Source: CAYXSX01 sp964493095 (GTDB taxonomy: Bacteria > Pseudomonadota > Alphaproteobacteria > Micavibrionales > Micavibrionaceae). From it: a stretch of 12,930 bases of DNA. The stretch covers positions 1 through 12,930 of the forward strand of contig CAZBNG010000059.1 of NCBI GenBank assembly GCA_964493095.1. Reading direction: 5' to 3'. The notes under the pieces are model-generated. The model was not told the DNA's origin. It was given only the letters and a program-made list of their open reading frames with translations, and searched no databases. The translations under genes were made by a program, and so were the position numbers. This document shows positions 1 to 6,568 of this stretch, one piece after another (the stretch's first letter is position 1; each line of letters begins with the position of its first letter).

Positions 1-8
1 TGCAGACC

Positions 9-404
9 CTAGTCGGGATCGCAGGTCGCGCCCACGCCGCTCCAGTCAATGGCGACGCCCATAGAGAGAAGCTGCGCCTTCATCTCGGCAATGTTGCCAT
101 ACGTCCATTTGGCGGGGTGGGTCTTGCGCTCCATCGCCGCGTTTTCGGCGGGAAGCCCCAAAGCGTCCCAGCCCATGGGGTTGAGCACGTTAAAACCCTG
201 CGCCTTGCGGTAACGGGCAACCACATCGGACAGCGTGTAATTGCGCACATGGCCCACGTGAATGCGGCCCGACGGATAGGGCAGCATCGCCAGCACGTAA
301 TATTTGGGCTTGTCAGACTCTTCCGACACCTCGAAAGATTTGTTTTCTTCCCATGCGGCGCGCCAGCGCGCCTCGGATTCTTTTATGTTATACCGCTCAG
401 TCAT
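9..404 (-). CDS. leuS: Leucyl-tRNA synthetase, N-terminal part, cut by an in-frame stop at the window edge
   Basis: Class I aminoacyl-tRNA synthetase that charges tRNA-Leu with leucine in the cytoplasm. The 131 residues seen match the start of LeuS: an aromatic N-terminal helix, the segment YPSGRIHVGHVRNY (residues 43-56) holding the class I signature as HVGH (49-52), and NPMGWDALGLPAENAA, all typical of the catalytic Rossmann fold. The family is usually about 800-870 residues. After the conserved ATCDPD the frame meets TAG (rc of 9-11), where LeuS proteins normally continue with YYR; the last bases of the window also do not encode the expected residues. This is either an artefact at a sequence end or a real truncation. 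The start has no Shine-Dalgarno sequence; a -10-like TATAAA lies 7 bases upstream of the ATG. Identity is certain, completeness is not. Confidence 0.93.
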   Translation of the reverse strand: MTERYNIKESEARWRAAWEENKSFEVSEESDKPKYYVLAMLPYPSGRIHVGHVRNYTLSDVVARYRKAQGFNVLNPMGWDALGLPAENAAMERKTHPAKWTYGNIAEMKAQLLSMGVAIDWSGVGATCDPD

Positions 405-411
405 AAAGGGT

Positions 412-440
412 TTTATAACGGCGCAACGCGTTCAAGTCAC
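412..440 (-). promoter_or_regulatory. Candidate promoter of leuS, placed for a leaderless transcript
   Basis: On the minus strand GTGACT (rc of 435-440, 4/6 to the -35 consensus) is followed after 17 bases by TATAAA (rc of 412-417, 5/6 to the -10 consensus). Only 7 bases (ACCCTTT) separate the -10 from the leuS ATG, so transcription would begin at or next to the A of the start codon. No Shine-Dalgarno sequence is present. The promoter call is inference from sequence. Confidence 0.45.
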
Positions 441-493
441 TAGGGATTTTTATTATTGATATTTGGCAATTTTATTTCCTTTTGAAAGTCTTC

Positions 494-515
494 CTCCAAA
501 ATTTAAGTTTTGGAG
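494..515. promoter_or_regulatory. Perfect 8-bp inverted repeat between divergent genes
   Basis: CTCCAAAA (494-501) and TTTTGGAG (508-515) are perfect complements around a 6-base spacer. The repeat lies between leuS (minus) and the gene at 580 (plus), upstream of both, and is not followed by a T-run on the plus strand. It is therefore more likely an operator or structured leader than a terminator. The bound factor is unknown. Confidence 0.4.
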
Positions 516-579
516 TTGTATTACACTCTCATTGTGCTATGCATAATTTTATTGCGTAAACCACGGGAGAATTCGTTAA

Positions 580-1497
580 ATGTCATCAATTCAAACCCCT
601 CTTTTTACTGAAATACCGGGCAACACTATAAGGCATTTCAGCACGGCAGTATGGCCCGTCGGAGGAAGCGATTTAAAACCGCTTCCTGAAGAAAGCAACG
701 ACCACGGCAAAACACAATATGAAAAAAAACGGCGTATATTAGCCGCGTTGTTTGAGGCGACAGGACTTGATCCGGAAAAATTCCATGATGATTATAACAG
801 CGCAGAAGGCCGCGAACAAAGAACACAAATTGTTGCAGAGCTAAACAGAACGTTTAATAGCAGGGTCATTATCCCCTCTATTTTGCAGATACCTGCCGTA
901 AGCAGCGTTATTTGCATCAAGAAAATATCCGGGCAGGTACCTAACAGGGAAAGATGGATTATCACTGAAAAACCCGGACAGGGGCCGCTACCTGAGGCCG
1001 CTATCATTGACGCCATAAAAACAAGCCTGGGCGGACAGAACTCTATAGGAAGGGAATTTATGGACAGCGCCAGAATAATCCTGCCTTCGCATGTTGATCT
1101 GGGGAATCTGCAAAACGGTTCTTACGCCGTTGAAAATCTGGGCGGAGGAAACAGGCGGCACCGCCGCTTCAAAGATCAGGAAACCGCGCAGCATCTTCTA
1201 AAACAACTTCAGAATACGGAAAAAGTCAAAGGTGAACTTGCCCCCTCACAACTATTGCTAACGGCAGGTATGGGAATGCCCACATGGCGCCTGACCCCGG
1301 AAAATCCGGAGGATGGCTCCGTCAGCGACATCACAGCCGCAGAAAACGCTGTTGCAAACCTTTTGAAAGATTATTTTTCACAGTCGGCAGATGGCCAGAA
1401 CAAGGAAAAACCCCGGGAACCTGAACCTGTGGAGCTTATCCGAAATATAGGCTATGTAAATCTTGAAGCCTTCTTTCCCGCCGCTTCGCCTGAATAA
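580..1497 (+). CDS. Hypothetical protein, 305 aa, between leuS and the DUF3576 gene
   Basis: I do not recognise this family. The 305-residue protein has no signal peptide and no membrane segment, so it is probably cytoplasmic. It starts with about 40 residues rich in Pro, Ser and Thr, then a charged helical stretch (about 45-95), a beta-like stretch rich in Val and Ile (about 100-135), and a C-terminal half with helices near 195-215 and 250-275. The start ATG has GGGAGA at 565-570, 9 bases upstream. Upstream DNA is AT-rich with a weak -10-like CATAAT (542-547). The gene stops at 1497, directly against the stop of the convergent DUF3576 gene at 1498 with no gap. DUF3576 and leuS genes often lie next to each other on one strand, so this gene looks like an opposite-strand insertion in that pair. 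Confidence 0.75.
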   Translation: MSSIQTPLFTEIPGNTIRHFSTAVWPVGGSDLKPLPEESNDHGKTQYEKKRRILAALFEATGLDPEKFHDDYNSAEGREQRTQIVAELNRTFNSRVIIPSILQIPAVSSVICIKKISGQVPNRERWIITEKPGQGPLPEAAIIDAIKTSLGGQNSIGREFMDSARIILPSHVDLGNLQNGSYAVENLGGGNRRHRRFKDQETAQHLLKQLQNTEKVKGELAPSQLLLTAGMGMPTWRLTPENPEDGSVSDITAAENAVANLLKDYFSQSADGQNKEKPREPEPVELIRNIGYVNLEAFFPAASPE

Positions 1498-2034
1498 TCA
1501 ATTCATCTGCGCGACGCGGAGCTGGCGGGCGCGGGTGAGAATGGTATCCTCCAGCTTGGTCGCCATATCGGAGGAAGCGTTGTCGTCGCGCCATGTGCCC
1601 TTCACCATTTTCTGGCGGAAGACGCGCACACGAACGCCGTCGGAGCGAAGCTGCTTACCCAGTATAAAGACATTGAGCTTGAAGCGTTCATCCGGTTTTT
1701 CCGGCGGGGAATACCAGTCCGTCAGGATCACTCCACCGAACGGATCGGCGCTGGAAAGCGGCATAAAGGAAACGGTATCGAGCGCCGCGCGCCACAGGAA
1801 GGCGTTCACGCCGATTCCCGAACCGCTCGAATCTTCTTTCTTGCTGCGCGACGTGCTGAAAATACCGCCCTTGCCGAAAATCGTGTCCGGCTCTTCATAA
1901 ATATCGGAGCTGGCGGAACGATCGGCCCCGGTCGGGTACTTGGCCTCCCCCTGCACACCGCCAACGCTGCTGCAGGCGGCCAGTGCCAAAAAGGCGATAG
2001 AAAGCATTGTCACAACACCAATACGCATCCGCAT
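1498..2034 (-). CDS. DUF3576 family lipoprotein
   Basis: Alphaproteobacterial DUF3576 protein, predicted envelope lipoprotein of unknown function. From the ATG at 2034 the product is 178 residues: a short Arg-rich N-region, a hydrophobic core, and a lipobox LALAAC with Cys21, the expected site of lipidation by Lgt and cleavage by LspA. The conserved domain covers about residues 70-175, with GIGVNAFLWRAALDTVSF, the DPFGG segment followed by DWY, and RVRVFRQ. A longer frame opens at 2094 but would put 20 Arg-rich residues before a normal signal peptide. GAGG lies 3 bases before the ATG at 2034 and 9 bases before a second ATG at 2028, so the exact start is either of these. Its proximity to leuS fits the usual alphaproteobacterial order, here broken by the gene at 580-1497. 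Confidence 0.85.
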   Translation of the reverse strand: MRMRIGVVTMLSIAFLALAACSSVGGVQGEAKYPTGADRSASSDIYEEPDTIFGKGGIFSTSRSKKEDSSGSGIGVNAFLWRAALDTVSFMPLSSADPFGGVILTDWYSPPEKPDERFKLNVFILGKQLRSDGVRVRVFRQKMVKGTWRDDNASSDMATKLEDTILTRARQLRVAQMN

Positions 2035-2194
2035 AATCCTCAATCTCGTTGTTAAAGCCGTAAAATTCCTAGCACGGTACGTCCGCCTGCTCAAGTCTCG
2101 TGTTCTTCTGAAACTCTGCAGGTTTGCGCGTAAAGGGTATCATCAGCGCTTATTCCCCTCCATTTTTTACCGATTTGTCAAAGGGATCCGGTTG

Positions 2195-2237
2195 TTTACA
2201 TAGTAAAATTTGACTTTGCTTTTTCATTATGTATAAA
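2195..2237 (+). promoter_or_regulatory. Promoter of the small membrane protein gene, with an adjoining inverted repeat
   Basis: TTGACT (2210-2215) and TATAAA (2232-2237) are separated by 16 bases, each 5/6 to the sigma-70 consensus. Just upstream is a short inverted repeat, TTTAC-ATA-GTAAA (2195-2207), which could be an operator. The 5' leader would be about 25-30 bases and contains the GAGGG that serves the start at 2270. Confidence 0.55.
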
Positions 2238-2269
2238 TATCGCAGAATTTTTAAAGAGGGATGTTTGAA

Positions 2270-2707
2270 ATGACAGCAACAAACAGAGCGCGATCCGGTC
2301 ATCGCCCGTTAGCGCCTTCGGAAATAACTTTGGCGGAGGTTCTTTATCCCTTAGGAGGTTTGGTGGTTTTTGGTGTTGCGGCTACGGCAGCTTTCTTTTT
2401 GGCAGCAAACGACGAAACCCTGCAATGCAACGACCCGCCCAGCGGCCGTTCGGCAACGGCAAGTTTCACCACGTTTTCCGGCATAGGGGTAGTAGACCGT
2501 CCGGTCATTACGCTTGTTTCCAAAAAGCCAGACGGCTCTGTCTATGAATTGGCATATCGGGACAATACTTATTATGGGATACGCTCCGCAAACCCTCAGG
2601 TTACTATTGACAGATTCTGTGAATCAGACAACGTGGACCTGTGGGATGCCCATTCGTTAGACGGAAGGCCTCTCAAATGGATGCCTAAAGAACCAGAACG
2701 TTCCTGA
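2270..2707 (+). CDS. Hypothetical single-pass membrane protein, 145 aa
   Basis: I do not recognise this family. Residues 1-22 are polar with several Arg, residues 25-46 form one hydrophobic helix (LYPLGGLVVFGVAATAAFFL), and about 100 polar residues follow. The basic N-terminus predicts cytoplasm inside and the C-terminal domain in the periplasm. Two cysteines (about 53 and 117) in that domain could form a disulfide. The domain includes a beta-rich repeat of hydrophobic and polar residues (about 65-110). An ATG at 2261 is also in frame but sits directly on the ribosome site; GAGGG (2256-2260) is 9 bases before the ATG at 2270, so I chose 2270. It has its own promoter at 2210-2237 and appears to be a single-gene unit ahead of the porin. 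Confidence 0.72.
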   Translation: MTATNRARSGHRPLAPSEITLAEVLYPLGGLVVFGVAATAAFFLAANDETLQCNDPPSGRSATASFTTFSGIGVVDRPVITLVSKKPDGSVYELAYRDNTYYGIRSANPQVTIDRFCESDNVDLWDAHSLDGRPLKWMPKEPERS

Positions 2708-3035
2708 TCGGCACGACACCAAAAAAATCTGAACATTACTCTAGAATCTGAAAAGGAACGCGCTCAAGCTTCGTGTTATTCGCGCGCAAAGCATAAGGGG
2801 ACAGGGCGCATCGGGAACTGTTGCAAATTTGCAACGAAATACGCCACATGTTGTAAATTTACACAAATTCACATTGACGATAGAACGCAACACTGGCTTA
2901 CTTGCTGTGTTCGCTGGTTCTCCGGCGGGCGTCTTTTGGGTCTGTATTATTTTGTTTAAAAAGAAACAGGTCTGTGTTTAACCAAAAAATTCGTCAAGGC
3001 TCCTGCTTGCGGGGGTTATTGATTGGAGGAATAAA
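2708..3035 (+). promoter_or_regulatory. 328-base regulatory region upstream of the porin
   Basis: No gene fits here. The region holds a pair of palindromes at 2820-2863 (separate entry), a -35-like TTGACG at 2874-2879 without a good -10 at standard distance, and -10-like hexamers TATTAT (2945-2950) and TTTAAA (2955-2960) without a clear -35. It ends in a strong ribosome site GGAGGA (3025-3030), 5 bases before the porin ATG. A long leader is usual for highly expressed outer membrane porins. The exact promoter cannot be settled from sequence. Confidence 0.45.
2820..2863. promoter_or_regulatory. Two related palindromes, candidate tandem operators for the porin
   Basis: GTTGCAAATTTGCAAC (2820-2835) is a perfect 16-base palindrome. 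TGTAAATTTACA (2852-2863) is a perfect 12-base palindrome preceded by T, giving TTGTAAATTTACA. They share the frame TTG-x-AAATTT-x-CA. Their centres (2827/2828 and 2857/2858) are 30 bases apart, close to three helical turns, so dimers on both would sit on one face of the DNA. They lie just upstream of a TTGACG -35-like hexamer. The regulator is unknown. Confidence 0.5.
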
Positions 3036-4226
3036 ATGAAAAAACTACTAGCAACTGCTGCAGTTTGTGGTTTGGCTCTCGCGGCCGCCGCGCCTGCTCG
3101 CGCTGAAGTTGATCTCAACCTCGGCGGCTACTTCAAAGGCTATGGCGCCTTTGTAGATCAGGATGAAGATGCCGGTTCTACGCCTGCCACAACAGGCGAC
3201 GCCCGTGACTTCGACCTGCTCCGCAGCACGGAAGTTCACTTCTCAGGTGAAACAACACTGGACAACGGTCTGACTGTTGGTATGCACATTGAGACGAAAG
3301 CTGACGGTAACTTCGCCGACAGCCTGGAAGTTGAAGAAAGCTATGCTTACTTCTCAGGCGGCTGGGGCCGTGTAAACGCTGGTGCGGAAGATGGCGCTCA
3401 GTACCTCCTGCAGGTAGAAGCTCCTTCTGCTGACAGCAACATTGACGGTCTGCGTCAGTTCATCCAGCCTGTTAACTACAACGTTGCCACAAACGCAACG
3501 GGTGCAGGCACTCTGACGAATGCTGTAACGGCAAGCGGTATCGACTACGAAACAAACGCTACTGGCTACGCTGACAAGTTGACATACCTGTCACCCGTAT
3601 TCAGCGGTTTCCAAGTCGGCCTGTCTTACACACCTGACACGACAGACGCTGCTCAGTCTCTGAACGGTGTTGGTACGGACAACGTTAACAACGCATTCGG
3701 CGCCGCTTACGAAGGTGCTGTTCGCTACGAAGGTCAATTTGACAGCGTAGGCGTTGCTCTCGGTGCCGGTTACACCCAGATCGACCTGGAAAACAACACG
3801 AACACAGCTTCCAATGCTTCTGACGACCGTCAGGTTTGGAACGTTGGCGCAGATCTGAACATCGGTCCTTTCGGTCTCGGTGCTTCTTACTCTGAAGACA
3901 ACTACGGCGATGTTCGTAACGCTGCCAACACGGCTGACAAAGACGCTGAACAAACATGGGTTGTTGGTGTTGACTACACAGTCGGCGCTTTCAAGCTCGG
4001 CGCGTCTTACCTGAACCAGGAAGGCACACTGAACGTAACAGGCAATACAGGCAATGGCGGTGTTGAAACCGACCGTTACACCGGTGGTGTTGTTTACACC
4101 TACGGTCCTGGCATGACATTCCGTGGCTCGGTATCTTATGTTGAGCACGACAATGTTACAGGCCTGACATCAGGAGACAGCATTGAGGCGACAAGCGTTC
4201 TGCTTGGTACGCAGATCAACTTCTAA
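3036..4226 (+). CDS. Outer membrane porin (Gram-negative general porin type)
   Basis: A 396-residue beta-barrel porin, expected to be a trimeric diffusion channel in the outer membrane. Residues 1-23 are a Sec signal peptide: MKK, a hydrophobic Ala/Leu core, then APARA with predicted cleavage before Glu24. The mature part begins DLNLGGYFKGYGAF and continues as alternating strands (GLTVGMHIETKADG, SYAYFSGGWGRVNAGAEDGA, FQVGLSYTP, VGVALGAGYTQ, FGLGASYSED, FKLGASYLNQEG, MTFRGSVSYVEHD). It ends LLGTQINF with the C-terminal Phe typical of BamA-recognised barrels. Loops are rich in Asn, Asp and Thr. Codon use is more uniform than in the neighbours (many GCT, GGT, GTT, CTG), as in highly expressed genes. 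GGAGGA sits 5 bases before the ATG and an intrinsic terminator follows at 4262. Substrate preference cannot be read from the sequence. Confidence 0.92.
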   Translation: MKKLLATAAVCGLALAAAAPARAEVDLNLGGYFKGYGAFVDQDEDAGSTPATTGDARDFDLLRSTEVHFSGETTLDNGLTVGMHIETKADGNFADSLEVEESYAYFSGGWGRVNAGAEDGAQYLLQVEAPSADSNIDGLRQFIQPVNYNVATNATGAGTLTNAVTASGIDYETNATGYADKLTYLSPVFSGFQVGLSYTPDTTDAAQSLNGVGTDNVNNAFGAAYEGAVRYEGQFDSVGVALGAGYTQIDLENNTNTASNASDDRQVWNVGADLNIGPFGLGASYSEDNYGDVRNAANTADKDAEQTWVVGVDYTVGAFKLGASYLNQEGTLNVTGNTGNGGVETDRYTGGVVYTYGPGMTFRGSVSYVEHDNVTGLTSGDSIEATSVLLGTQINF

Positions 4227-4261
4227 TCCTGACGTTTAGTCATATAGAGATTTACTTTTAT

Positions 4262-4293
4262 GGGTGTTGTCCTGGTGGCAACACCCTTTTTTT
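4262..4293 (+). terminator. Intrinsic terminator of the porin gene
   Basis: GGGTGTTG (4262-4269) pairs perfectly with CAACACCC (4279-4286); a T-G and a C-G pair can extend the stem to 10 bp around a 5-base loop. Seven T residues follow (4287-4293). It lies 35 bases after the porin stop and isolates the porin from yggS. Confidence 0.92.
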
Positions 4294-4341
4294 ATCTCTT
4301 TTCCGCCATCGTTCCGGCTTTCGCCGCGATGACGCGTAAGG

Positions 4342-4347
4342 TAGTAT
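4342..4347 (+). promoter_or_regulatory. -10-like hexamer placed for leaderless yggS mRNA
   Basis: TAGTAT (4342-4347) ends 6 bases before the yggS ATG at 4354. The nearest purine-rich stretch (AAGG, 4338-4341) is about 12 bases away, too far for a standard ribosome site. No convincing -35 is seen 17 bases upstream, so the promoter is weakly supported. Confidence 0.3.
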
Positions 4348-4353
4348 GGCCCC

Positions 4354-5031
4354 ATGATTCAAATTGCAGACAACCTTGCCGGGATTCATGAAAAAATAGC
4401 CACTTCCGCCGCCGAATCGGGCCGCGACGCCGCCAACGTCACGCTGGTGGCAGTCAGCAAAGTCCAGCCGCCGGAAAAACTTCGCGCGGCGCTTAATGCC
4501 GGGCAACGCGTTTTTGGCGAAAACCGCGTGCAGGAAGCTTACGAGCATTGGCGGGACATCCGGCAGGGCGGGCAGTTCCCGGATTTAAAACTACACCTGA
4601 TCGGGCCGCTGCAAACCAACAAGGTCAAAGAGGCCGTCGCCCTGTTCGATGTGATCGAAAGCGTCGACCGTCCGAAACTTGCCAGGGCATTGGCGGCGGA
4701 AATGGAAAAACAGAAACGGAGCTTGCCATGCTTCATTCAGGTCAATACGGGGGAGGAACCGCAAAAAGCGGGCGTCATTCCCGCCGAGCTGCCGGAATTT
4801 TACAAATTCTGTACGCAGGAATGCGACCTGAACATTATCGGCCTGATGTGCATCCCCCCGGTGGAGGAGCCCCCCGCCATGCATTTCGCCTTTCTCCATA
4901 AACTCGCCACCGAACTGGGACTAAAAGAGCTTAGCATGGGCATGAGCGGGGATTTTGAAAAGGCCGTAGCGCTGGGCGCCACGTTCGTGCGCGTCGGCAC
5001 CGGTGTTTTCGGGGAACGGGAAACTGCTTAG
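4354..5031 (+). CDS. yggS: YggS family pyridoxal phosphate-binding protein (PLPBP)
   Basis: Full-length (225 aa) cytoplasmic member of the YggS/PROSC/PLPBP family, which binds pyridoxal 5'-phosphate and helps vitamin B6 and amino-acid homeostasis without a known catalytic turnover. The fold is the TIM barrel of alanine racemase type III. Seen here: LVAVSK with the PLP lysine at Lys36, FGENRVQEAYEHW, HLIGPLQTNKVKEAV, IESVDRPKLARAL, CFIQVNTGEEPQKAGV, IIGLMCIPP, and the phosphate-binding C-terminal block LSMGMSGDFEKAVALGATFVRVGTGVFGER. It follows the porin terminator and converges with the gene ending at 5042, so it is probably transcribed alone from a promoter at its own start codon. No Shine-Dalgarno sequence is present. 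Confidence 0.95.
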   Translation: MIQIADNLAGIHEKIATSAAESGRDAANVTLVAVSKVQPPEKLRAALNAGQRVFGENRVQEAYEHWRDIRQGGQFPDLKLHLIGPLQTNKVKEAVALFDVIESVDRPKLARALAAEMEKQKRSLPCFIQVNTGEEPQKAGVIPAELPEFYKFCTQECDLNIIGLMCIPPVEEPPAMHFAFLHKLATELGLKELSMGMSGDFEKAVALGATFVRVGTGVFGERETA

Positions 5032-5041
5032 AAATTTTTGA

Positions 5042-5791
5042 TTAATCGTTATACCGGCGGGTCAGGTGCAGGGGTTTGGTGGCCGCCAGAGGGATCGTGT
5101 CGGGCGTTGTCACAGCGGCGGGAACGGGGCGCGGCGCGCCAAGATCGGCAAAGGCAAGGGTGGAGCCGGGAAGATCTTCATAGCCGTTCAGGGCCTGCGC
5201 CGGGCTGCCAGGATATTCCAGCAGGGCCACAATATCGCTCAGACGCTCTTCGGGACTTTGATTGCCGGCAAAATGCCCGGATTTCGCGGCAAAATCATTG
5301 CCCGTCAACGCCGCCCATGCCGTTCCGGTTACATCCTTACCGGTTTCCCCCTCCGCGATCATATTGACCATGGCCACCGCCCCGCCAATCGGCCCGCCAA
5401 ACAGGCTGCCGCCCACCAGTTTGGAAATCGGCTTGATGTCGTCGCCCGTAACGGCGCGGTAAGCCTTGCCCACCAGAGGAACATGCTGGAGCGGATTAAT
5501 CATGTCCACCAGGTCGCCAAACCCGAACTCGGCCGACGGCTCGTTTGGGGCAATAACCTGCGTTTCGGATTGCAGCGCCAGCGCGTTTTCGAAACTCTGG
5601 CCCTCGCCCGGCCCGCTGACCGCCCGGCCCAGGTTTTCCTGCACTTTTTGCGCCGGACTCTGGGCGGTTTCCCAGACGGGAACCGAGCCGCCCATGCGTT
5701 CCGCTTTCACCATTTTGAGGACTTTGTGCCGCGCCGCCTGGCTTTGCTCCGCCTGATACATATGTTGCGCGGCCGCTTTGACTTCTATCAT
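5042..5791 (-). CDS. Conserved protein of unknown function with an INPLQHVP segment, 249 aa
   Basis: No named family recognised. From the ATG at 5791 the order is: a charged helical N-terminus with several Gln and His (1-35), a low-complexity Ala/Gln/Glu linker (about 40-88), a well-formed domain at about 89-160, and a Pro/Thr/Ala-rich tail. The domain has FGDLVDMINPLQHVPLVGKAY, then TGDDIKP, then a Gly-rich hydrophobic stretch SLFGGPIGGAVAMVNM and ETGKDVTG. From memory, similar INPLQHIP...TGD blocks occur in unnamed alphaproteobacterial proteins. The Gly-rich stretch is too short for a sure membrane helix. ATGs at 5818 and 5893 are also in frame; none has a clear ribosome site, so the start is uncertain. 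The gene converges on yggS with a 10-base gap and diverges from the winged-helix gene at 5941. The opposite-strand reading frame over this region is Arg/Gly/His-rich and looks spurious. Confidence 0.72.
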   Translation of the reverse strand: MIEVKAAAQHMYQAEQSQAARHKVLKMVKAERMGGSVPVWETAQSPAQKVQENLGRAVSGPGEGQSFENALALQSETQVIAPNEPSAEFGFGDLVDMINPLQHVPLVGKAYRAVTGDDIKPISKLVGGSLFGGPIGGAVAMVNMIAEGETGKDVTGTAWAALTGNDFAAKSGHFAGNQSPEERLSDIVALLEYPGSPAQALNGYEDLPGSTLAFADLGAPRPVPAAVTTPDTIPLAATKPLHLTRRYND

Positions 5792-5905
5792 TTTTACCCG
5801 GATTCCCTTTCTGGTCATAACTTTGCAAGCCCCGTGCCAGAATCCGCGCCGGAAATCGCGGGCTTTCAACGGGGAAGGCGGCAAAAACAACATATTGAGG
5901 GCATC

Positions 5906-5939
5906 TTGCGCCTGCGGGCGGAGGCAAATATGATCATAT
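5906..5939 (+). promoter_or_regulatory. Candidate leaderless promoter overlapping a perfect palindrome
   Basis: TTGCGC (5906-5911) and TATGAT (5929-5934, 5/6 to the -10 consensus) are 17 bases apart, and the ATG at 5941 starts 6 bases after the -10, so transcription would begin at the start codon. The -10 is embedded in a perfect 12-base palindrome, ATATGATCATAT (5928-5939), which could be an operator. A GGAGG at 5920-5924 is 16 bases from this ATG but only 5 bases from an out-of-frame ATG at 5930. Confidence 0.4.
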
Positions 5940-5940
5940 C

Positions 5941-6429
5941 ATGGCTGAACGTCTTCAAATCCGCGAATCCGACAGCGCCGTGCGCCGCGTGCTGGAAAAC
6001 GCGTTGAAAAACGCGGGGTTGGAGGATTTTTGCAAAATCGATGAAAAATCCGGCGAAACCCTGCCACACCCCATAAGGCTGGGCGCGTTCCTCGACCGCG
6101 TGGCCGGGATTTCACGCCGCATGGCGGAAAACATCACCTTTGGAGCTTATTTGCTGCCCGCCGGCTCGCTTGACCTGCAAAGCCGGGAAACCGGAAAAAC
6201 CGTGCGCCTGACGGACAAGGAACGCGAAATCCTGCAGGCGCTGCATAATGCCGGAGATGACGCGCTGGAGCGCGCCGCCCTGCTGGAGCAGGTTTGGGGA
6301 TACGGGAGCGATATCGAAACCCATACGCTGGAGACGCATATTTACCGTTTGCGCCAGAAAATTGAGAAAGATGCCGGAAATCCGCAGATTCTCATTACCG
6401 AGGGCAGCGGCTACAGGTTGAAACGGTAA
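5941..6429 (+). CDS. OmpR/PhoB-type winged-helix regulator with a degenerate receiver
   Basis: DNA-binding protein of 162 residues. Residues about 66-162 are a complete OmpR/PhoB winged helix: beta strands FGAYLLPAGSLDLQ, helix RLTDKEREILQALH (90-102), RAALLEQVWGY (111-121), recognition helix HTLETHIYRLRQKIE (128-142), and wing ILITEGSGYRL. The full-length relatives I know are response regulators of about 220-240 residues. Here the N-terminus retains something like the first receiver helix (SAVRRVLENALKNAGL) and the end of the receiver (LPHPIRLGAFLDRV, usually LPKPFRL), but the middle with the phosphoacceptor Asp is missing. It cannot be a standard phosphorylation-controlled regulator. It diverges from the gene at 5791, with a palindrome at its start. 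Target genes are unknown. Confidence 0.86.
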   Translation: MAERLQIRESDSAVRRVLENALKNAGLEDFCKIDEKSGETLPHPIRLGAFLDRVAGISRRMAENITFGAYLLPAGSLDLQSRETGKTVRLTDKEREILQALHNAGDDALERAALLEQVWGYGSDIETHTLETHIYRLRQKIEKDAGNPQILITEGSGYRLKR

Positions 6430-6451
6430 AATTATTAGAATAGATGCCTAT

Positions 6452-6525
6452 CCGTCATTACACGGACGAAGCCGTGTAATCCATTCGTTCTGTATGGATC
6501 ACACGCATAAAGCGTGTGATGACGG
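6452..6525. repeat. 74-base perfectly paired four-way-junction palindrome
   Basis: All bases between the arms are used. Outer stem CCGTCAT (6452-6458) pairs with ATGACGG (6519-6525). Arm 1 is TACACGG (6459-6465) with CCGTGTA (6472-6478), loop 6. Arm 2 is ATCCAT (6479-6484) with ATGGAT (6494-6499), loop 9. Arm 3 is CACACGC (6500-6506) with GCGTGTG (6512-6518), loop 5. There are 27 pairs, no mismatch and no unpaired junction base. It lies between the winged-helix gene and the end of the convergent gene at 6569. This matches dispersed intergenic palindromic repeats of bacteria; a related copy is at 9758-9836. It lacks tRNA conserved bases. Confidence 0.75.
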
Positions 6526-6568
6526 GGAGACAGAGAGGCACAATGGCATTTAAGGGCGATTAGTGATC

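Noticed and set aside
244..257. CACGTGAA core resembling a second parS site
   Set aside because: Only the centre matches; it encodes the conserved HVGHV motif of LeuS and lacks the flanking GTTT and AAC.
3591..4148. 185-codon minus-strand frame inside the porin
   Set aside because: It is the antisense of a clear, codon-biased porin and has no ribosome site or recognisable domain.
5066..6007. Long 313-codon plus-strand reading frame
   Set aside because: Product is rich in Arg, Gly and His with no domain, and it lies opposite a minus-strand frame with a conserved-looking block; it also runs through the start of the winged-helix gene.
6452..6525. tRNA-like cloverleaf
   Set aside because: Length and a 7-bp closing stem resemble a tRNA, but the D-loop, T-loop and anticodon-loop conserved bases are missing and the arms have wrong loop sizes; it is a palindromic repeat.
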